From the NCBI RefSeq assembly GCF_900591205.1, contig NZ_UUPU01000044.1:1-64000 (forward strand): a stretch of DNA of 64,000 nucleotides. The letters are read 5' to 3'. Position numbers and translations under genes: made by a program. The notes beneath the pieces were generated by a model that ran no database searches, was not told where the DNA came from, and saw nothing but the letters and a program-made list of their open reading frames with translations. This DNA comes from Pseudomonas viridiflava. GTDB lineage: Bacteria > Pseudomonadota > Gammaproteobacteria > Pseudomonadales > Pseudomonadaceae. Below are positions 8,781-19,014 of this stretch, in pieces; position 1 is the first letter of the stretch, and each line of letters starts with the position of its first letter.

Positions 8781-9482
8781 CTACCCCAGCCGGTTTCGCA
8801 GCGCCGCCACGACGCTGTAGGTTTGATCTTTTACCTGACCTGTGGGGTCTCGCAGCGTCATCCGGATACGCACACTGCGTATCAAAGACGCGTCGGCCGG
8901 GCTGGCGTCGTAGCGCGCCACCTGCGTCGATGCGGGCTTGGCGGCCACGCCGAAGCTGATGTCAAAGCTCTGCACGTTATCGACCAGCACCGCCTTGGCC
9001 GGCGCTGCCGGCGTGCTGACCTTCAACTGCCGCTCTTCGAAGGTGTAGGTGAGCTGGCGTAATGCAAACCGGGTCTGTCCAGGCCCCGGCGCAGGGGAGT
9101 TTGCCGTATAGGCGTGGGCGGTAGTTGTGCAGTCCGACAGTACTGTCCAGTCAGGTTTGCCGCCGCCGGGGTCGGGGGTGATCAGCGTCAGCGACCTTGA
9201 GCCGCCTGTGGCACTCCACGTGACAGGCCGCTCAAAGGCCGGCGGGGCATTCTCGATTACGGCCGTGGCCAAACAACCAAACATGCCTGCCTGGCGTATG
9301 TCCTGAATCAACTTGCCAAGGGCAAACCGCGCATCATCCTGAAGCAGCATCGCCGCCTGCTGGCTGGCGTGGGTCATCCGCGAACTGATCGCCACCTGGC
9401 TGGTGCCAAGTACCAACACCAGCCCAACGGCCAGGGCCAGCAGTAACTCCATCAGGCTGAAACCTCGCACCCGAGCGCTCAT
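8781..9482 (-). CDS. pilW: Type IV pilus minor protein PilW-like
   Basis: A 233-residue prepilin-like protein: short basic leader MSARVRG, then FSLMELLLALAVGLVLVLG with the conserved Glu, followed by a PilW-type domain (DDARFALGKLIQDIRQAGMFGC). The C-terminal part has the SVRIRMTLRD strand segment of this family. Its ATG overlaps the pilV stop by 4 bp, so translation is coupled. Confidence 0.87.
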   Translation of the reverse strand: MSARVRGFSLMELLLALAVGLVLVLGTSQVAISSRMTHASQQAAMLLQDDARFALGKLIQDIRQAGMFGCLATAVIENAPPAFERPVTWSATGGSRSLTLITPDPGGGKPDWTVLSDCTTTAHAYTANSPAPGPGQTRFALRQLTYTFEERQLKVSTPAAPAKAVLVDNVQSFDISFGVAAKPASTQVARYDASPADASLIRSVRIRMTLRDPTGQVKDQTYSVVAALRNRLG

Positions 9483-9976
9483 TGCACTTCCCCTGGCTCT
9501 TCGTTGATACGACTGGTCAGGGTGAAGGTCTCCCGGGCGTCAGGAGTATTCGTGCCGCGGTGATCATCCCAGCTGATGCTGACGGTCACCTCATGCGCGC
9601 TGATCGCCACCGAACCATCGGCACTCTCCCCGGCAAAGCCACGAATATTGGCTTCGAAGTCATGCAGGTCGAGGTCACGCACGCTGGCGGCAAGGCTACT
9701 GTTCGGGGCCCCCGCACTTCGACGCCATGTGTAGTCGGCGCCGGAATTGGCGCGAATCCGGTCGAGCATGTCGTAGGCAATAAAACTGGCCTGGCTGGTC
9801 ATCCTTGAACTGTCGGTGTACTTGAGGGCATTGAGCTGAATGACCGCAGCGCCCAGCAGGCCGATGGCGAGAATCAGCACCGACACCAGCACCTCGATCA
9901 GCGTCATACCGGTCTGGGCCCGAGGCAATACAGGGGGAAAACAGGTGTTCAGGCATGCAAGCATTACCGTCGTCAT
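9479..9976 (-). CDS. pilV: Type IV pilus minor pilin PilV-like
   Basis: Prepilin-like protein with cleavage site QTG|MTLIEVLVSVLILAIG and a PilV-type domain. It is the first gene of the pilV-pilW-pilX-pilE operon. The start is uncertain: ATG at 9974-9976 (165 residues), ATG at 9962-9964, or longer open frame to 10024; none has a strong ribosome site. The leader is longer than usual (over 15 residues) for any of these choices. Confidence 0.82.
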   Translation of the reverse strand: MTTVMLACLNTCFPPVLPRAQTGMTLIEVLVSVLILAIGLLGAAVIQLNALKYTDSSRMTSQASFIAYDMLDRIRANSGADYTWRRSAGAPNSSLAASVRDLDLHDFEANIRGFAGESADGSVAISAHEVTVSISWDDHRGTNTPDARETFTLTSRINEEPGEVQ

Positions 9977-10168
9977 CCGTGTCGAAGGCCAAAAAACGCA
10001 GGGAAACCCTGCTGTGCGGCCCAAGACTAGCGCCGGTTTCAGGCCCGCGCTGCTCCCGGAACAAAGGGTAATACTTTGGACATAAAGGCCATCATCCGGC
10101 GTCGTAACCGAGGCGCTATACCTAGGGCTGCACCCAAACGCTCACCCACGTCCAAGGAGGGACGGTCC

Positions 10169-10750
10169 ATGCAACAACGTGGTTTCACTTTGATTGAACT
10201 GCTGATCGGGCTGGTCCTGAGTGGCGTCCTGGCGCACCTGGCAGTGCCCAACTTCAAGAACCTGCTCGAATCCCGGCAGCGACAAGGCGCAGCCCAATCG
10301 CTGGCAAATGGCCTGCGTTATGCACGCTCGCAAGCGATTGCACACAACCGGGACGTGGTCATTCAGGCGCTGGACGAAGACTGGAGCCAGGGTTGGCGGG
10401 TAATACTGGATATAAGCGGACGCGGCCAGTTGGACGACGACAATCCCGTACTGCTGGAGCGCCAGGACAGCGGGCGCGTGGCAATGGTAGGCAACGGGCC
10501 GGTGAAGAGCCTGGTGCGCTTCAGCGGGTTGGGCGAGCCGGTATTTTCAGGCGGGGGGTTTCGGGCCGGCACGGTGCATGTGTGCGCCACAGACCAGGCG
10601 CAAAGCCTTTATCAGATCGTGCTGGCGCCAAGCGGGCGTATCAGCCTGCGCAGCGACAGAGCCGAGCAGGCGCTGTGCCGGAGCTATTCCGGCACCTTGG
10701 CACTCAGAGCAGCGAGCGAACCCGCAGCTCCTTGGGCATGGAGAAGGTGA
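10169..10750 (+). CDS. fimT: Pseudopilin FimT/GspH family
   Basis: A 193-residue prepilin-like protein. The leader MQQRG precedes [14 protein letters not shown], followed by the GspH/FimT core ([19 protein letters not shown]), a family of minor pilins that includes FimT and FimU; FimT also binds DNA during natural transformation in some bacteria. An excellent ribosome site (AAGGAGG) precedes the ATG. It is divergent from pilV. The last 47 bp overlap the convergent 3' end of ispH, and the tail after CRSYSG looks unlike the family, so the reading frame may have lost its ancestral stop. Confidence 0.88.
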   Translation: MQQRGFTLIELLIGLVLSGVLAHLAVPNFKNLLESRQRQGAAQSLANGLRYARSQAIAHNRDVVIQALDEDWSQGWRVILDISGRGQLDDDNPVLLERQDSGRVAMVGNGPVKSLVRFSGLGEPVFSGGGFRAGTVHVCATDQAQSLYQIVLAPSGRISLRSDRAEQALCRSYSGTLALRAASEPAAPWAWRR

Positions 10751-11651
10751 TGTTCTCTTCACGCCCGGCCAGCTCGTCGGCGCCGGTAGCACCCCAGGCG
10801 TGCAATTGCTGGATAACACCGCGCACCAGCACTTCCGGGGCCGAAGCGCCCGCCGTGATGCCGATACGCTCAACGCCATCGAACCAGCTGCGTTGCATGT
10901 CTTCGGCTCCGTCGATCAGGTACGCCGGTGTCGCCATGCGTTCAGCCAGCTCGCGCAAGCGGTTGGAGTTGGAGCTGTTGGGGCTGCCGACCACCAGCAC
11001 CACATCGCACTCGTCAGCCAACTGCTTGACGGCATCCTGGCGGTTTTGGGTGGCGTAGCAGATGTCGTCCTTGCGCGGCCCACCGATGGCCGGGAAGCGA
11101 CTGCGCAGCGCGTCAATCACGCGGCTGGTGTCGTCCATGGACAAGGTGGTCTGGGTCACGAACGCCAAGCGCTCGGGATTGTGTACCTGCAGGTTGGCGA
11201 CGTCTTTTTCGTCTTCCACCAGGTAGATCGCGCCGCCGTTGCTGGCGTCGTACTGGCCCATGGTGCCTTCGACTTCCGGGTGGCCGGCATGGCCGATCAG
11301 GATGCACTCGCGGCCGTCGCGGCTATAGCGTGCGACTTCGATATGCACCTTGGTGACCAACGGGCAGGTAGCGTCGAAGACTTTCAGGCCACGGCCTGCC
11401 GCCTCGGTACGCACCGCCTGGGAAACCCCGTGGGCGCTGAAGATGACGATTACGTCGTCCGGCACCTGGTCCAGCTCTTCGACAAAGATGGCGCCACGCG
11501 CACGCAGGTCTTCGACCACGAACTTGTTGTGGACGACTTCATGGCGTACATAAATCGGCGGCCCGAAGACTTCCAGGGCGCGATTGACGATTTCGATCGC
11601 CCGGTCCACGCCGGCGCAGAAGCCACGGGGGTTGGCGAGTTTGATTTGCAT
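10704..11651 (-). CDS. ispH: 4-hydroxy-3-methylbut-2-enyl diphosphate reductase IspH
   Basis: IspH is the last enzyme of the MEP isoprenoid pathway, a [4Fe-4S] protein making IPP and DMAPP. The start at 11649-11651 ([19 protein letters not shown]) gives 315 residues, the family length. The three cluster cysteines are visible: C12 in GFCAGV, one in DATCPLV, one in ICYATQN. It closes the lspA-fkpB-ispH series; a REP doublet lies between fkpB and ispH. Confidence 0.97.
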   Translation of the reverse strand: MQIKLANPRGFCAGVDRAIEIVNRALEVFGPPIYVRHEVVHNKFVVEDLRARGAIFVEELDQVPDDVIVIFSAHGVSQAVRTEAAGRGLKVFDATCPLVTKVHIEVARYSRDGRECILIGHAGHPEVEGTMGQYDASNGGAIYLVEDEKDVANLQVHNPERLAFVTQTTLSMDDTSRVIDALRSRFPAIGGPRKDDICYATQNRQDAVKQLADECDVVLVVGSPNSSNSNRLRELAERMATPAYLIDGAEDMQRSWFDGVERIGITAGASAPEVLVRGVIQQLHAWGATGADELAGREENITFSMPKELRVRSLL

Positions 11652-11690
11652 GCTGTGCCTCGTGTCTTGCTCGGCAAGAAATTGGATCTT

Positions 11691-11775
11691 GTGGGAGCTG
11701 GCTTGCCTGCGATGCAAACGACTCGGTGTATCAGCTACACCGGGGTGATGCTATCGCAGGCAAGCCAGCTCCCAC
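11691..11775. repeat. REP doublet (REPIN) between fkpB and ispH
   Basis: Two inverted copies of a REP unit: GTGGGAGCTGGCTTGCCTGC ending in GAT at the left, its exact reverse complement at the right, about 40 bp apart. This is the GCTGG...CCTGC variant also seen at 42597-42682. It lies inside a run of co-directional genes and would be transcribed. Confidence 0.93.
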
Positions 11776-11809
11776 ACATGCCAGCTCTCACAGGAGCCGG
11801 TTTCGTCAA

Positions 11810-12262
11810 TCAGAGCGCTTTAACGTCGATGATTTCAACGTCAAACGTCAAGGTTTTACCGGCCAACGGGTGGTTGAAGTCGATGGTCACTTGCGCGTCA
11901 TCGAAGGTTTTGACCACACCGGGCAATTCGGTATTCGCCGCATCGTTGAAGATCACCAGCAGGCCCTCCGACAGGTCCATGTCCTGGAACTGCGAACGCG
12001 GGATGATCTGCACGTTTTGCGGGTTGGGCTGGCCAAAGGCGTTTTCCGGCAAGATCTGCAGGGTGCGCTTGTCGCCGGCCTTGAAGCCGAACAGGGCCGC
12101 TTCAAAACCCGGCAGCAGGTTGCCGTCCCCGACCTTGAAGGTCGCCGGGGCTTTGTCGAACGTGCTGTCGACCGTGTCGCCATTCTCCAGGCGCAATGCG
12201 AAATGCAAAGTGACTTCCGTGTTCTGGCCGATGCGTTGCTCAGCCAATACCTGATCAGTCAT
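11810..12262 (-). CDS. fkpB: FKBP-type peptidyl-prolyl isomerase FkpB (SlpA)
   Basis: A 150-residue short FKBP of the SlyD/SlpA group, a prolyl isomerase and chaperone. The FKBP core is interrupted by the insert-in-flap domain, with NGDTVDSTFD at the start and FNHPLAGKTLTFDV at the end, as in this group. It lacks the histidine-rich tail of SlyD. The start at 12260-12262 overlaps the lspA stop by 8 bp. Its place between lspA and ispH is conserved in gammaproteobacteria. Confidence 0.95.
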   Translation of the reverse strand: MTDQVLAEQRIGQNTEVTLHFALRLENGDTVDSTFDKAPATFKVGDGNLLPGFEAALFGFKAGDKRTLQILPENAFGQPNPQNVQIIPRSQFQDMDLSEGLLVIFNDAANTELPGVVKTFDDAQVTIDFNHPLAGKTLTFDVEIIDVKAL

Positions 12263-12767
12263 TGACGGTCTCTCCGGTTTTCTTGCCTTTGAACATATCC
12301 AACGCCAGCATGATTGCACCGACGGTGATGGCGCTGTCGGCAAAGTTGAACGCCGGGAAGTACCAGCGGTTCTGCCAATGCACCAGAATGAAGTCGATCA
12401 CATGGCCCAGGGCGATGCGGTCGTACAGGTTGCCCAGCGCGCCGCCCAGCACCAGAGCCAGGGCGATTGCCAGCCACGTGTCATCACGGCCCAGGCGCTT
12501 GAGCCAGACCACCAGCACCGCACTGACCACCACCGCGATCAGGGCGAACAGCCAGCGCTGCCAGCCGCCGCTGTCCGCCAGGAAGCTGAAGGCGGCGCCG
12601 GTGTTGTAGGCCAGGGTCCAGCTGAAGTAGTCAGGAATGACCACGATCTGCTGGAACATCTCCAGGGAGCCCTCGAAGTGAGCCTTGCTGACCTGGTCGA
12701 TGACCAGAACCAGCAAGCTCAAGACGAGCCAGCCCAGACGTCCGAAACGGCCGGCGGCATTAAGCAT
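12255..12767 (-). CDS. lspA: Lipoprotein signal peptidase II LspA
   Basis: LspA cleaves the signal peptide of prolipoproteins in the inner membrane. The catalytic aspartates lie in the family motifs [13 protein letters not shown] and [11 protein letters not shown]; four membrane helices are visible. I chose the ATG at 12765-12767 (170 residues; [13 protein letters not shown]) because GAGG lies at a good distance upstream; an ATG at 12785 would add six residues. It overlaps ileS by 8 bp and fkpB by 8 bp. Confidence 0.96.
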   Translation of the reverse strand: MLNAAGRFGRLGWLVLSLLVLVIDQVSKAHFEGSLEMFQQIVVIPDYFSWTLAYNTGAAFSFLADSGGWQRWLFALIAVVVSAVLVVWLKRLGRDDTWLAIALALVLGGALGNLYDRIALGHVIDFILVHWQNRWYFPAFNFADSAITVGAIMLALDMFKGKKTGETVND

Positions 12768-15591
12768 AGTGGCGAACCTCGCCATCGCCGCTGATGTTGT
12801 CGACGCAACGACCGCAGATTTCCGGATGCTCAGGGTTCACGCCGACGTCTTCACGGCAGTGCCAGCAACGGGCGCACTTGGCAAAGGCCGACTTGACCAC
12901 TTTGAGCTTGAGGCCAGGCACTTCGGTGGCGACCGCGTCCGCCGGGGCCTGGGCAAACGGTGCCAGGCTCGCGGTGGAGGTGATCAGCACGAAGCGCAGT
13001 TCGTTGCTCAGCTTGGCCAGGTCGGCGGTCAGGCCATCCTCGGCAAACAGGGTGACTTCGGCTTGCAGGTTGCCACCGACGGCCTTGGCCGCACGTTGCA
13101 CTTCCAGCTCCTTGTTCACCGCAACTTTGACGGCCATCACGCCTTCCCAGTACTCGCGGCCCAGCTCGAAGTCGGCTGGCAGTTCGGTCAGCCCTTCGTA
13201 CCAGGTGTTGAGCATCACGGATTCGTTACGCTCGCCCGGCAGGTATTCCCACAACTCATCGGCGGTGAAGGCCAGGATCGGCGCGATCCAGCGCACCAGC
13301 GCTTCCGAGATGTGGTACAGCGCGGTCTGCGCCGAGCGGCGCGCCTTGCTGTTGGCCGCAGTGGTGTACTGGCGGTCCTTGATGATGTCGAGGTAGAAAC
13401 CACCCAGCTCCTGCACGCAGAAGTTGTGGATCTTCGAGTACACGTTCCAGAAGCGGTATTCGCCGTAGTGTTCCTGCAACTCGCGCTGCAGCAACAGGGT
13501 ACGGTCCACGGCCCAACGGTCCAGGGCGAGCATGTCCTCGGACGCCAGGATGTCGGTGGCCGGGTTGAAACCGGTCAGGTTCGACAGCAGGAAGCGTGCG
13601 GTATTACGGATACGCCGGTAGGCATCGGCGCTACGGGCCAGGATCTGGTCCGATACGGCGATTTCGCCCGAGTAGTCGGTGGAGGCGACCCACAGACGCA
13701 TGATGTCGGCGCCCAAAGTGTCGTTGATCTTTTTCGGCTCGATCACGTTCTTCAGCGACTTGGACATCTTGCGGCCCGTCTCGTCGACGGTGAAGCCGTG
13801 GGTCAGCAGTTCGCGGTACGGCGCGTGGTTGTCGATGGCGCAACCGGTCAGCAAGGAGGAGTGGAACCAGCCACGGTGTTGGTCCGAACCTTCCAGGTAC
13901 AGGTCGGCACGCGGGCCGGTCTCGTGGCCCATCGGGTGCGAACCGCGCAGCACGTGCCAGTGGGTGGTACCCGAGTCGAACCACACGTCGAGGGTGTCGC
14001 TGATCTTGTCGTACAGCGGCGCTTCGTCGCCCAACAGTTCGGCGGCGTCCAGCTTGAACCAGGCTTCAATGCCTTCCTGTTCAACGCGCTGTGCCACGAC
14101 TTCCATCAGTTCGACGGTGCGTGGGTGCAGTTCGCCGCTTTCCTTATTAAGGAAGAACGGGATCGGCACGCCCCAGTTGCGCTGGCGGGAGATGCACCAG
14201 TCCGGGCGGTTGGCGATCATCGAGTGCAGGCGCGCCTGGCCCCAGGCCGGGACGAACTGGGTGTCTTCGATGGCTTTGAGCGAGCGCACACGCAGGGTGT
14301 CGCCGCTGGTTGGCTCTTTGTCCATGCCGATAAACCACTGCGCGGTGGCGCGGTAGATCAACGGGGTCTTGTGGCGCCAGCAGTGCATGTAGCTGTGCTT
14401 GATGGTTTCGGTGTGCAGCAGCGAACCCACTTCACGCAGCTTGTCGATGATCGGCTCGTTGGCCTTGAAGATGAACTGGCCGCCAAAGAACTCCAGCGAC
14501 GGCGCGTAAACACCATTGCTCTGCACCGGGTTGAGGATGTCGTCGTTGACCATGCCGTAGGCTTTGCAGGTCACGAAGTCGTCCACGCCATAGGCTGGTG
14601 CGGAGTGAACCACACCAGTACCCGAGCCCAGCTCGACATATTCAGCCAGATAAACCGGCGACAGACGGTCATAGAACGGGTGACGGAAGTTGATCAGCTC
14701 CAGCGCCGTACCGGTGGTGGTGGCGATCACCGAACCTTGCAGCTCGTAGCGAGCCAGGCAGGCTTCAACCATTTCTTCAGCCAGCACCAGCAGGCGATCA
14801 CCGACGTCCACCAGGGCGTAGGTGAATTCCGGATGCACGTTGAGCGCCTGGTTGGCCGGGATGGTCCACGGGGTAGTGGTCCAGATCACGATGGCCGCCG
14901 GCTTGCTCAGGCTTGCCAGGCCAAATGCCTCGGCCAGCTTGGCGTCGTCGGCGATCGGGAAGGCCACGTCGATGGTCGAGGACTTTTTGTCTTCGTACTC
15001 GACTTCCGCTTCGGCCAGGGCCGAACCGCAGTCGAAGCACCAGTTCACGGGCTTGAGGCCCTTGAACACGAAACCACCCTTGACGATTTCAGCCAAGGCG
15101 CGGATTTCACCGGCCTCGTTCTTGAAGTTCATGGTCTTGTACGGGTTGTCCCACTCGCCCAACACGCCCAGGCGGATGAATTCGGACTTCTGCCCTTCGA
15201 TCTGCTCGGTGGCGTAGGCACGGCACAGTTCGCGGGTTTTATCCGCGCCCAGGTTCTTGCCGTAGGTCACTTCGACTTTGTGTTCGATCGGCAGGCCGTG
15301 GCAGTCCCAGCCCGGAACATAAGGTGCGTCGAAACCCGAGAGGGTTTTCGAACGCAGGATCATGTCCTTGAGAATTTTGTTCAGCGCATGACCGATGTGA
15401 ATCGTGCCGTTGGCATAAGGAGGGCCGTCGTGCAGGACGAATTTCGGACGATCCTTGCCAATTTCGCGCAACTTTCCGTACAGGCCAATACTGTCCCAGC
15501 GCTGCAGGATCTGCGGTTCGCGCTGTGGCAGGCCGGCCTTCATTGGGAAGGCGGTGTCCGGAAGGTTTAGCGTGGCTTTATAGTCGGTCAT
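12760..15591 (-). CDS. ileS: Isoleucyl-tRNA synthetase
   Basis: A 943-residue class I synthetase charging tRNA-Ile. It has the HIGH motif (THIGHALNK, about residue 65) and the KMSKS motif ([10 protein letters not shown], about residue 605), a large editing domain between them, and a C-terminal zinc finger (CARCWHC and CGRCVDN). Length fits the bacterial eukaryote-unlike (mupirocin-sensitive) type. It lies 14 bp after ribF and overlaps lspA. Confidence 0.98.
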   Translation of the reverse strand: MTDYKATLNLPDTAFPMKAGLPQREPQILQRWDSIGLYGKLREIGKDRPKFVLHDGPPYANGTIHIGHALNKILKDMILRSKTLSGFDAPYVPGWDCHGLPIEHKVEVTYGKNLGADKTRELCRAYATEQIEGQKSEFIRLGVLGEWDNPYKTMNFKNEAGEIRALAEIVKGGFVFKGLKPVNWCFDCGSALAEAEVEYEDKKSSTIDVAFPIADDAKLAEAFGLASLSKPAAIVIWTTTPWTIPANQALNVHPEFTYALVDVGDRLLVLAEEMVEACLARYELQGSVIATTTGTALELINFRHPFYDRLSPVYLAEYVELGSGTGVVHSAPAYGVDDFVTCKAYGMVNDDILNPVQSNGVYAPSLEFFGGQFIFKANEPIIDKLREVGSLLHTETIKHSYMHCWRHKTPLIYRATAQWFIGMDKEPTSGDTLRVRSLKAIEDTQFVPAWGQARLHSMIANRPDWCISRQRNWGVPIPFFLNKESGELHPRTVELMEVVAQRVEQEGIEAWFKLDAAELLGDEAPLYDKISDTLDVWFDSGTTHWHVLRGSHPMGHETGPRADLYLEGSDQHRGWFHSSLLTGCAIDNHAPYRELLTHGFTVDETGRKMSKSLKNVIEPKKINDTLGADIMRLWVASTDYSGEIAVSDQILARSADAYRRIRNTARFLLSNLTGFNPATDILASEDMLALDRWAVDRTLLLQRELQEHYGEYRFWNVYSKIHNFCVQELGGFYLDIIKDRQYTTAANSKARRSAQTALYHISEALVRWIAPILAFTADELWEYLPGERNESVMLNTWYEGLTELPADFELGREYWEGVMAVKVAVNKELEVQRAAKAVGGNLQAEVTLFAEDGLTADLAKLSNELRFVLITSTASLAPFAQAPADAVATEVPGLKLKVVKSAFAKCARCWHCREDVGVNPEHPEICGRCVDNISGDGEVRHYA

Positions 15592-15605
15592 TTAAGGCTC
15601 TTCGG

Positions 15606-16544
15606 TTAGCGATGGGCGCTAGGTGCGGCTAGTGCACGGGCGGCGGCGACATCCGCATTGATCGCCGTTTTCAACGCCTCAAGGGAGGCGAAACGCTGCT
15701 CTTCACGCAGCTTCTGGTGGAAAACCACCGTCAAACGCCGGTCATACAGATCACCGGCAAAATCCAACAGATGAACTTCCAGGTGGGCCTTGCCATCACC
15801 TGCAACCGTGGGCCTGACGCCTATATTGGCGACTCCCGGCCACGATTGGCCGTCAATGTCGACACTCACCAGGTAAACCCCGGTGAGCGGCACGCGACGG
15901 CGCTTGAGTTGCACGTTGGCGGTTGGCGTGCCCAGTTGGCGCGCCAGCTTCTGGCCGTGCAGTACCCGCCCGGCGATGCGGAACGGGCGGCCGAGCAAAC
16001 GCTCGGCCAAGGCGAAGTCGGCAGCGGCCAGGGCGTTACGCACCTGGGTACTGCTCACACGCAGGCCGTCCATTTCGACGGTTTGCGCGGCTTCGACGGT
16101 AAAACCCTGGGTGATACCGGCGTGTTGCAAGAAATCGAAATCGCCGACGCGGTCGCACCCGAAACGGAAGTCGTCACCGACCTCCAGGTGCTGCACGCCC
16201 AGGCCGTCGACGAGGATACGGTCAACGAACTCGGCGGCGCTAAGGCTTTGCAAACGCTGGTTGAAGGCCAGGCAGAGGACGCGGTCCACACCTTCTTCGG
16301 CCAGCAATTGCAGTTTGTCGCGCAGGCGGGCCAGGCGGGCGGGCGCCGTTTGCGGGGTGAAGTACTCCCGCGGCTGTGGCTCAAAAATCACCACGCAGCT
16401 GGGCACGCCCAACTCGACCGCACGCTCGCGCAGCCGGGCCAGGATAGCCTGGTGGCCACGGTGAACACCGTCAAAGTTGCCAATAGTGGCGACGCAGCCC
16501 CGATGCTGGGGGCGCAGGTTGTGGAGACCTCGAACCAGCTGCAT
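15606..16544 (-). CDS. ribF: Bifunctional riboflavin kinase/FAD synthetase RibF
   Basis: RibF turns riboflavin into FMN and then FAD. The N-terminal nucleotidyltransferase domain has TIGNFDGVHRGHQ (HxGH-like, about residue 20), and the C-terminal riboflavin kinase domain has GTPTANVQL (about residue 205). I chose MQLVRGLHNLRPQ at 16542-16544 (312 residues); MSKKRVMQL at 16560-16562 is an in-frame alternative. It lies between murJ and ileS, as in other gammaproteobacteria. Confidence 0.95.
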   Translation of the reverse strand: MQLVRGLHNLRPQHRGCVATIGNFDGVHRGHQAILARLRERAVELGVPSCVVIFEPQPREYFTPQTAPARLARLRDKLQLLAEEGVDRVLCLAFNQRLQSLSAAEFVDRILVDGLGVQHLEVGDDFRFGCDRVGDFDFLQHAGITQGFTVEAAQTVEMDGLRVSSTQVRNALAAADFALAERLLGRPFRIAGRVLHGQKLARQLGTPTANVQLKRRRVPLTGVYLVSVDIDGQSWPGVANIGVRPTVAGDGKAHLEVHLLDFAGDLYDRRLTVVFHQKLREEQRFASLEALKTAINADVAAARALAAPSAHR

Positions 16545-16663
16545 AACGCGCTTCTTGCTCATAAAGTGGTCGATTATAACCACACCCGGCCCCGGACGAC
16601 AGGCAACAGCGCAGGCCAAATGGATCGAAACGATAAAACAACCGTTTTATCGCGGCAAACTCT

Positions 16664-18202
16664 CTAGTTCAGTGACTTGCGATTGAAATCCCGCAGGCGG
16701 AAACCCTGCAGCAGCAACATCCCGAAGTACACCACCACACCGGCGACCACCAGCACGCCCAGGCGCATGAAGCGCTCCAGCATATGGCCTTCGTCCCAGG
16801 CCGGCATAATGTGCATCAGGCCCAGCAATACGGCCGACATCATCGCCACCGCCACCAGCAGCTTGAGAGTAAACAGGCCCCAGCCCGGCTGCGGTTGGAA
16901 CATCTGCTGCTTGCGCAGCTGGTAAAACAGCAAGCCGGCATTGATGCAGGCACCTGCGCTGATCGCCAGGGCCAGGCCGGCGTGGGCCAGTGGGCCGATA
17001 AACACCAGGTTGAGCAGTTGCGTGACGATCAGCGTGAAGATCGCGATCTTGACCGGCGTGCGGATGTTTTGCTGGGCGTAAAACCCCGGCGCCAGTACTT
17101 TGATCACGATGATCCCGAGCAGCCCCACGGAATACGCGACCAGCGCGTGCTGGGTCATCAGTGCGTCATGCGCATCAAATTGGCCGTACTGGAACAGCGA
17201 GACCGTTAACGGCTCGGCCAGGATCCCTAACGCCAAAGAGCACGGCAGCACCAGCACAAAGCACAGGCGCAGGCCCCAATCGAGGATACGCGAGTACTCC
17301 TGGCGGTCCTTGCTCGCGTAGGTGCGCGCCAGGGTCGGCAGCAAAATCGTGCCCAGTGCCACGCCGAGCACACCGGACGGCAACTCCATCAGGCGATCGG
17401 CGTAGTACATCCATGACACCGAGCCGGACACCAGCAACGAGGCAAAAGCGGTATTGATGATCAGAGAGATCTGGCTCACCGACACCCCGAGGATCGCCGG
17501 CAGCATATTGCGCATCACGCGCCATACACCGGTGTCCTTGAGGTTGAGGCGCGGCAGTACCAGCATGCCGATCTTTTTCAGGTGCGGCAGCTGATAGAGC
17601 AACTGCGCCAGGCCACCGGCCAATACCGCCCAACCCAGGGCCATCACCGGCGGATCAAAGTACGGCGTGAGGAATAACGCAAAGATAATCATGCTGACGT
17701 TCAGCAGGGTCGGCACAAAGGCCGGCACCGAGAAGCGGTTCCAAGTGTTGAGGATCGCACCGGCCAGGGACGACAGGGAAATCAGCAATATATAAGGAAA
17801 GGTCACGCGCAACAGATCGGTAGTCAGCGCGAATTTTTCCGGGGTATTGGCGAAACCAGGCGCCGTGGCCCAGATCACCCAGGGCGCGGCGAGCATGCCG
17901 ACCACGGTCACCAGCATCAGCACCAGAGTCAGCAGGCCCGAGACGTAGGCAATAAAGGTGCGGGTCGCCTCCTCGCCTTGCTGGGTCTTGTATTCGGCCA
18001 GGATCGGCACGAAGGCTTGGGAAAACGCGCCCTCAGCAAAGATGCGCCGCAACAGATTGGGCAGTTTGAAGGCTATAAAGAAAGCATCCGTGGCCATGCT
18101 GGCGCCAAAAATGCGCGCCAGCAGGGTGTCCCGCACAAACCCCAATACCCTGGAGATCATCGTGATAGAGCTGACGGCAGCCAACGATTTGAGCAGATTC
18201 AT
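16664..18202 (-). CDS. murJ: Lipid II flippase MurJ (MviN)
   Basis: A 512-residue polytopic membrane protein of the MOP superfamily, about 14 helices, that flips lipid II to the periplasm. The N-terminus [21 protein letters not shown] and [10 protein letters not shown] motif, with the essential arginines, are typical. It heads the murJ-ribF-ileS-lspA-fkpB-ispH series on the minus strand, with about 120 bp before ribF, and is divergent from rpsT. Confidence 0.96.
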   Translation of the reverse strand: MNLLKSLAAVSSITMISRVLGFVRDTLLARIFGASMATDAFFIAFKLPNLLRRIFAEGAFSQAFVPILAEYKTQQGEEATRTFIAYVSGLLTLVLMLVTVVGMLAAPWVIWATAPGFANTPEKFALTTDLLRVTFPYILLISLSSLAGAILNTWNRFSVPAFVPTLLNVSMIIFALFLTPYFDPPVMALGWAVLAGGLAQLLYQLPHLKKIGMLVLPRLNLKDTGVWRVMRNMLPAILGVSVSQISLIINTAFASLLVSGSVSWMYYADRLMELPSGVLGVALGTILLPTLARTYASKDRQEYSRILDWGLRLCFVLVLPCSLALGILAEPLTVSLFQYGQFDAHDALMTQHALVAYSVGLLGIIVIKVLAPGFYAQQNIRTPVKIAIFTLIVTQLLNLVFIGPLAHAGLALAISAGACINAGLLFYQLRKQQMFQPQPGWGLFTLKLLVAVAMMSAVLLGLMHIMPAWDEGHMLERFMRLGVLVVAGVVVYFGMLLLQGFRLRDFNRKSLN

Positions 18203-18373
18203 TGAAAGAGTTTGCGCCTATAGGTAAAGAGCAGGCGAACTGTGCGCCTACTTATGCGATACTGCGCGCCTGCAACAGCACAGAGCCAAAGCTCGCGAGT
18301 TTACAGGTCAAGCGCCGGAAATAAATCACCCGCCTCTTCAGATCGACCACTCAGCAGTTCGCATCAGCCGCCC

Positions 18374-18402
18374 TTGACAACCCATCAAGTCATCGGCATG
18401 AT
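18374..18402 (+). promoter_or_regulatory. Sigma-70 promoter of rpsT
   Basis: TTGACA (18374-18379), 17-bp spacer, CATGAT (18397-18402), then a GC-rich discriminator (TCGCGGCC). Transcription would start about 45 bp before the rpsT start codon. Confidence 0.7.
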
Positions 18403-18455
18403 TCGCGGCCTATTTTGTTTGCTATTTCCTAAAAAGTCTTTCGAGGAGCTCGACG

Positions 18456-18734
18456 GTGGCCAACACACCTTCCGCCAAAAAACGTGCAAAACAGGCTGAG
18501 AAGCGTCGCAGCCACAACGCCAGCCTGCGTTCCATGGTTCGTACCTACATCAAGAATGTAGTTAAGGCCATCGACACCAAAGACGCTGAAAAAGCCCAAG
18601 CTGCTTACGTTCTGGCCGTGCCAGTTATCGACCGTATGGCCGATAAAGGCATCATCCACAAGAACAAGGCCGCTCGTCATAAGAGCCGCCTGAATGGCCA
18701 CATCAAGGCTCTGAGCGTCGCTGCTGCAGCCTAA
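18456..18734 (+). CDS. rpsT: 30S ribosomal protein S20
   Basis: A 92-residue, highly basic protein beginning [17 protein letters not shown], the standard S20 N-terminus. Translation starts at a GTG with GAGGAG upstream; a weak GTG/TTG/UUG start is also used in other rpsT genes and is part of its autoregulation. It is monocistronic, between its own promoter and a terminator. Confidence 0.98.
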   Translation: MANTPSAKKRAKQAEKRRSHNASLRSMVRTYIKNVVKAIDTKDAEKAQAAYVLAVPVIDRMADKGIIHKNKAARHKSRLNGHIKALSVAAAA

Positions 18735-18779
18735 GTGGTAACAACTGCCTCGCAGCTCAGGTTGCGTAACAGTTAAGAA

Positions 18780-18812
18780 ATGCCCCGTACCGAAAGGTCC
18801 GGGGCATTTTTG
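18780..18812 (+). terminator. Terminator of rpsT
   Basis: Stem ATGCCCCG/CGGGGCAT, extended inside by TACC/GGTC-type pairs around a GAAA loop, followed by T6. Confidence 0.9.
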
Positions 18813-18842
18813 TTTGTGCACAAAATCACCACAGCTCTCCTT

Positions 18843-18930
18843 GTGGGAGCGGGCTTGCTCGCGAATGCGGTGTGTCAGTTAACGGAAATGTTGATTGACC
18901 CACCGTATTCGCGAGCAAGCCCGCTCCCAC
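18843..18930. repeat. REP doublet (REPIN) between rpsT and slyD
   Basis: Inverted pair of GTGGGAGCGGGCTTGCTCGC followed by GAA, arms exact, 88 bp in total. The spacer shares GTGTCAGT and ATGTTGATTGA with the element at 22878-22965. It sits between two convergent genes. Confidence 0.93.
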
Positions 18931-18960
18931 ATTTGGACCGCGTGTATTTTCTGAACACAA

Positions 18961-18990
18961 AAAAACGCCCCGAACCAGTCGGGGCGTTTT
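18961..18990 (-). terminator. Terminator of slyD
   Basis: On the minus strand, AAAACGCCCCG / CGGGGCGTTTT stem with a 7-nt loop and a T-tract of seven, 25 bp after the slyD stop. Confidence 0.88.
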
Positions 18991-19014
18991 GGCTAGCTAT
19001 TGATCAAACCACAA

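Noticed and set aside
12685..15570. 961-codon open frame antisense to ileS
   Set aside because: It is a shadow of ileS. The same type of long antisense frame appears opposite cysNC (23033-25429), pta (20305-21942), the DUF523/merR genes (33855-35288) and the cfa-like gene (40490-41758).
18429..18821. 130-codon minus-strand frame over rpsT
   Set aside because: rpsT with its promoter, GTG start and terminator explains the region fully.
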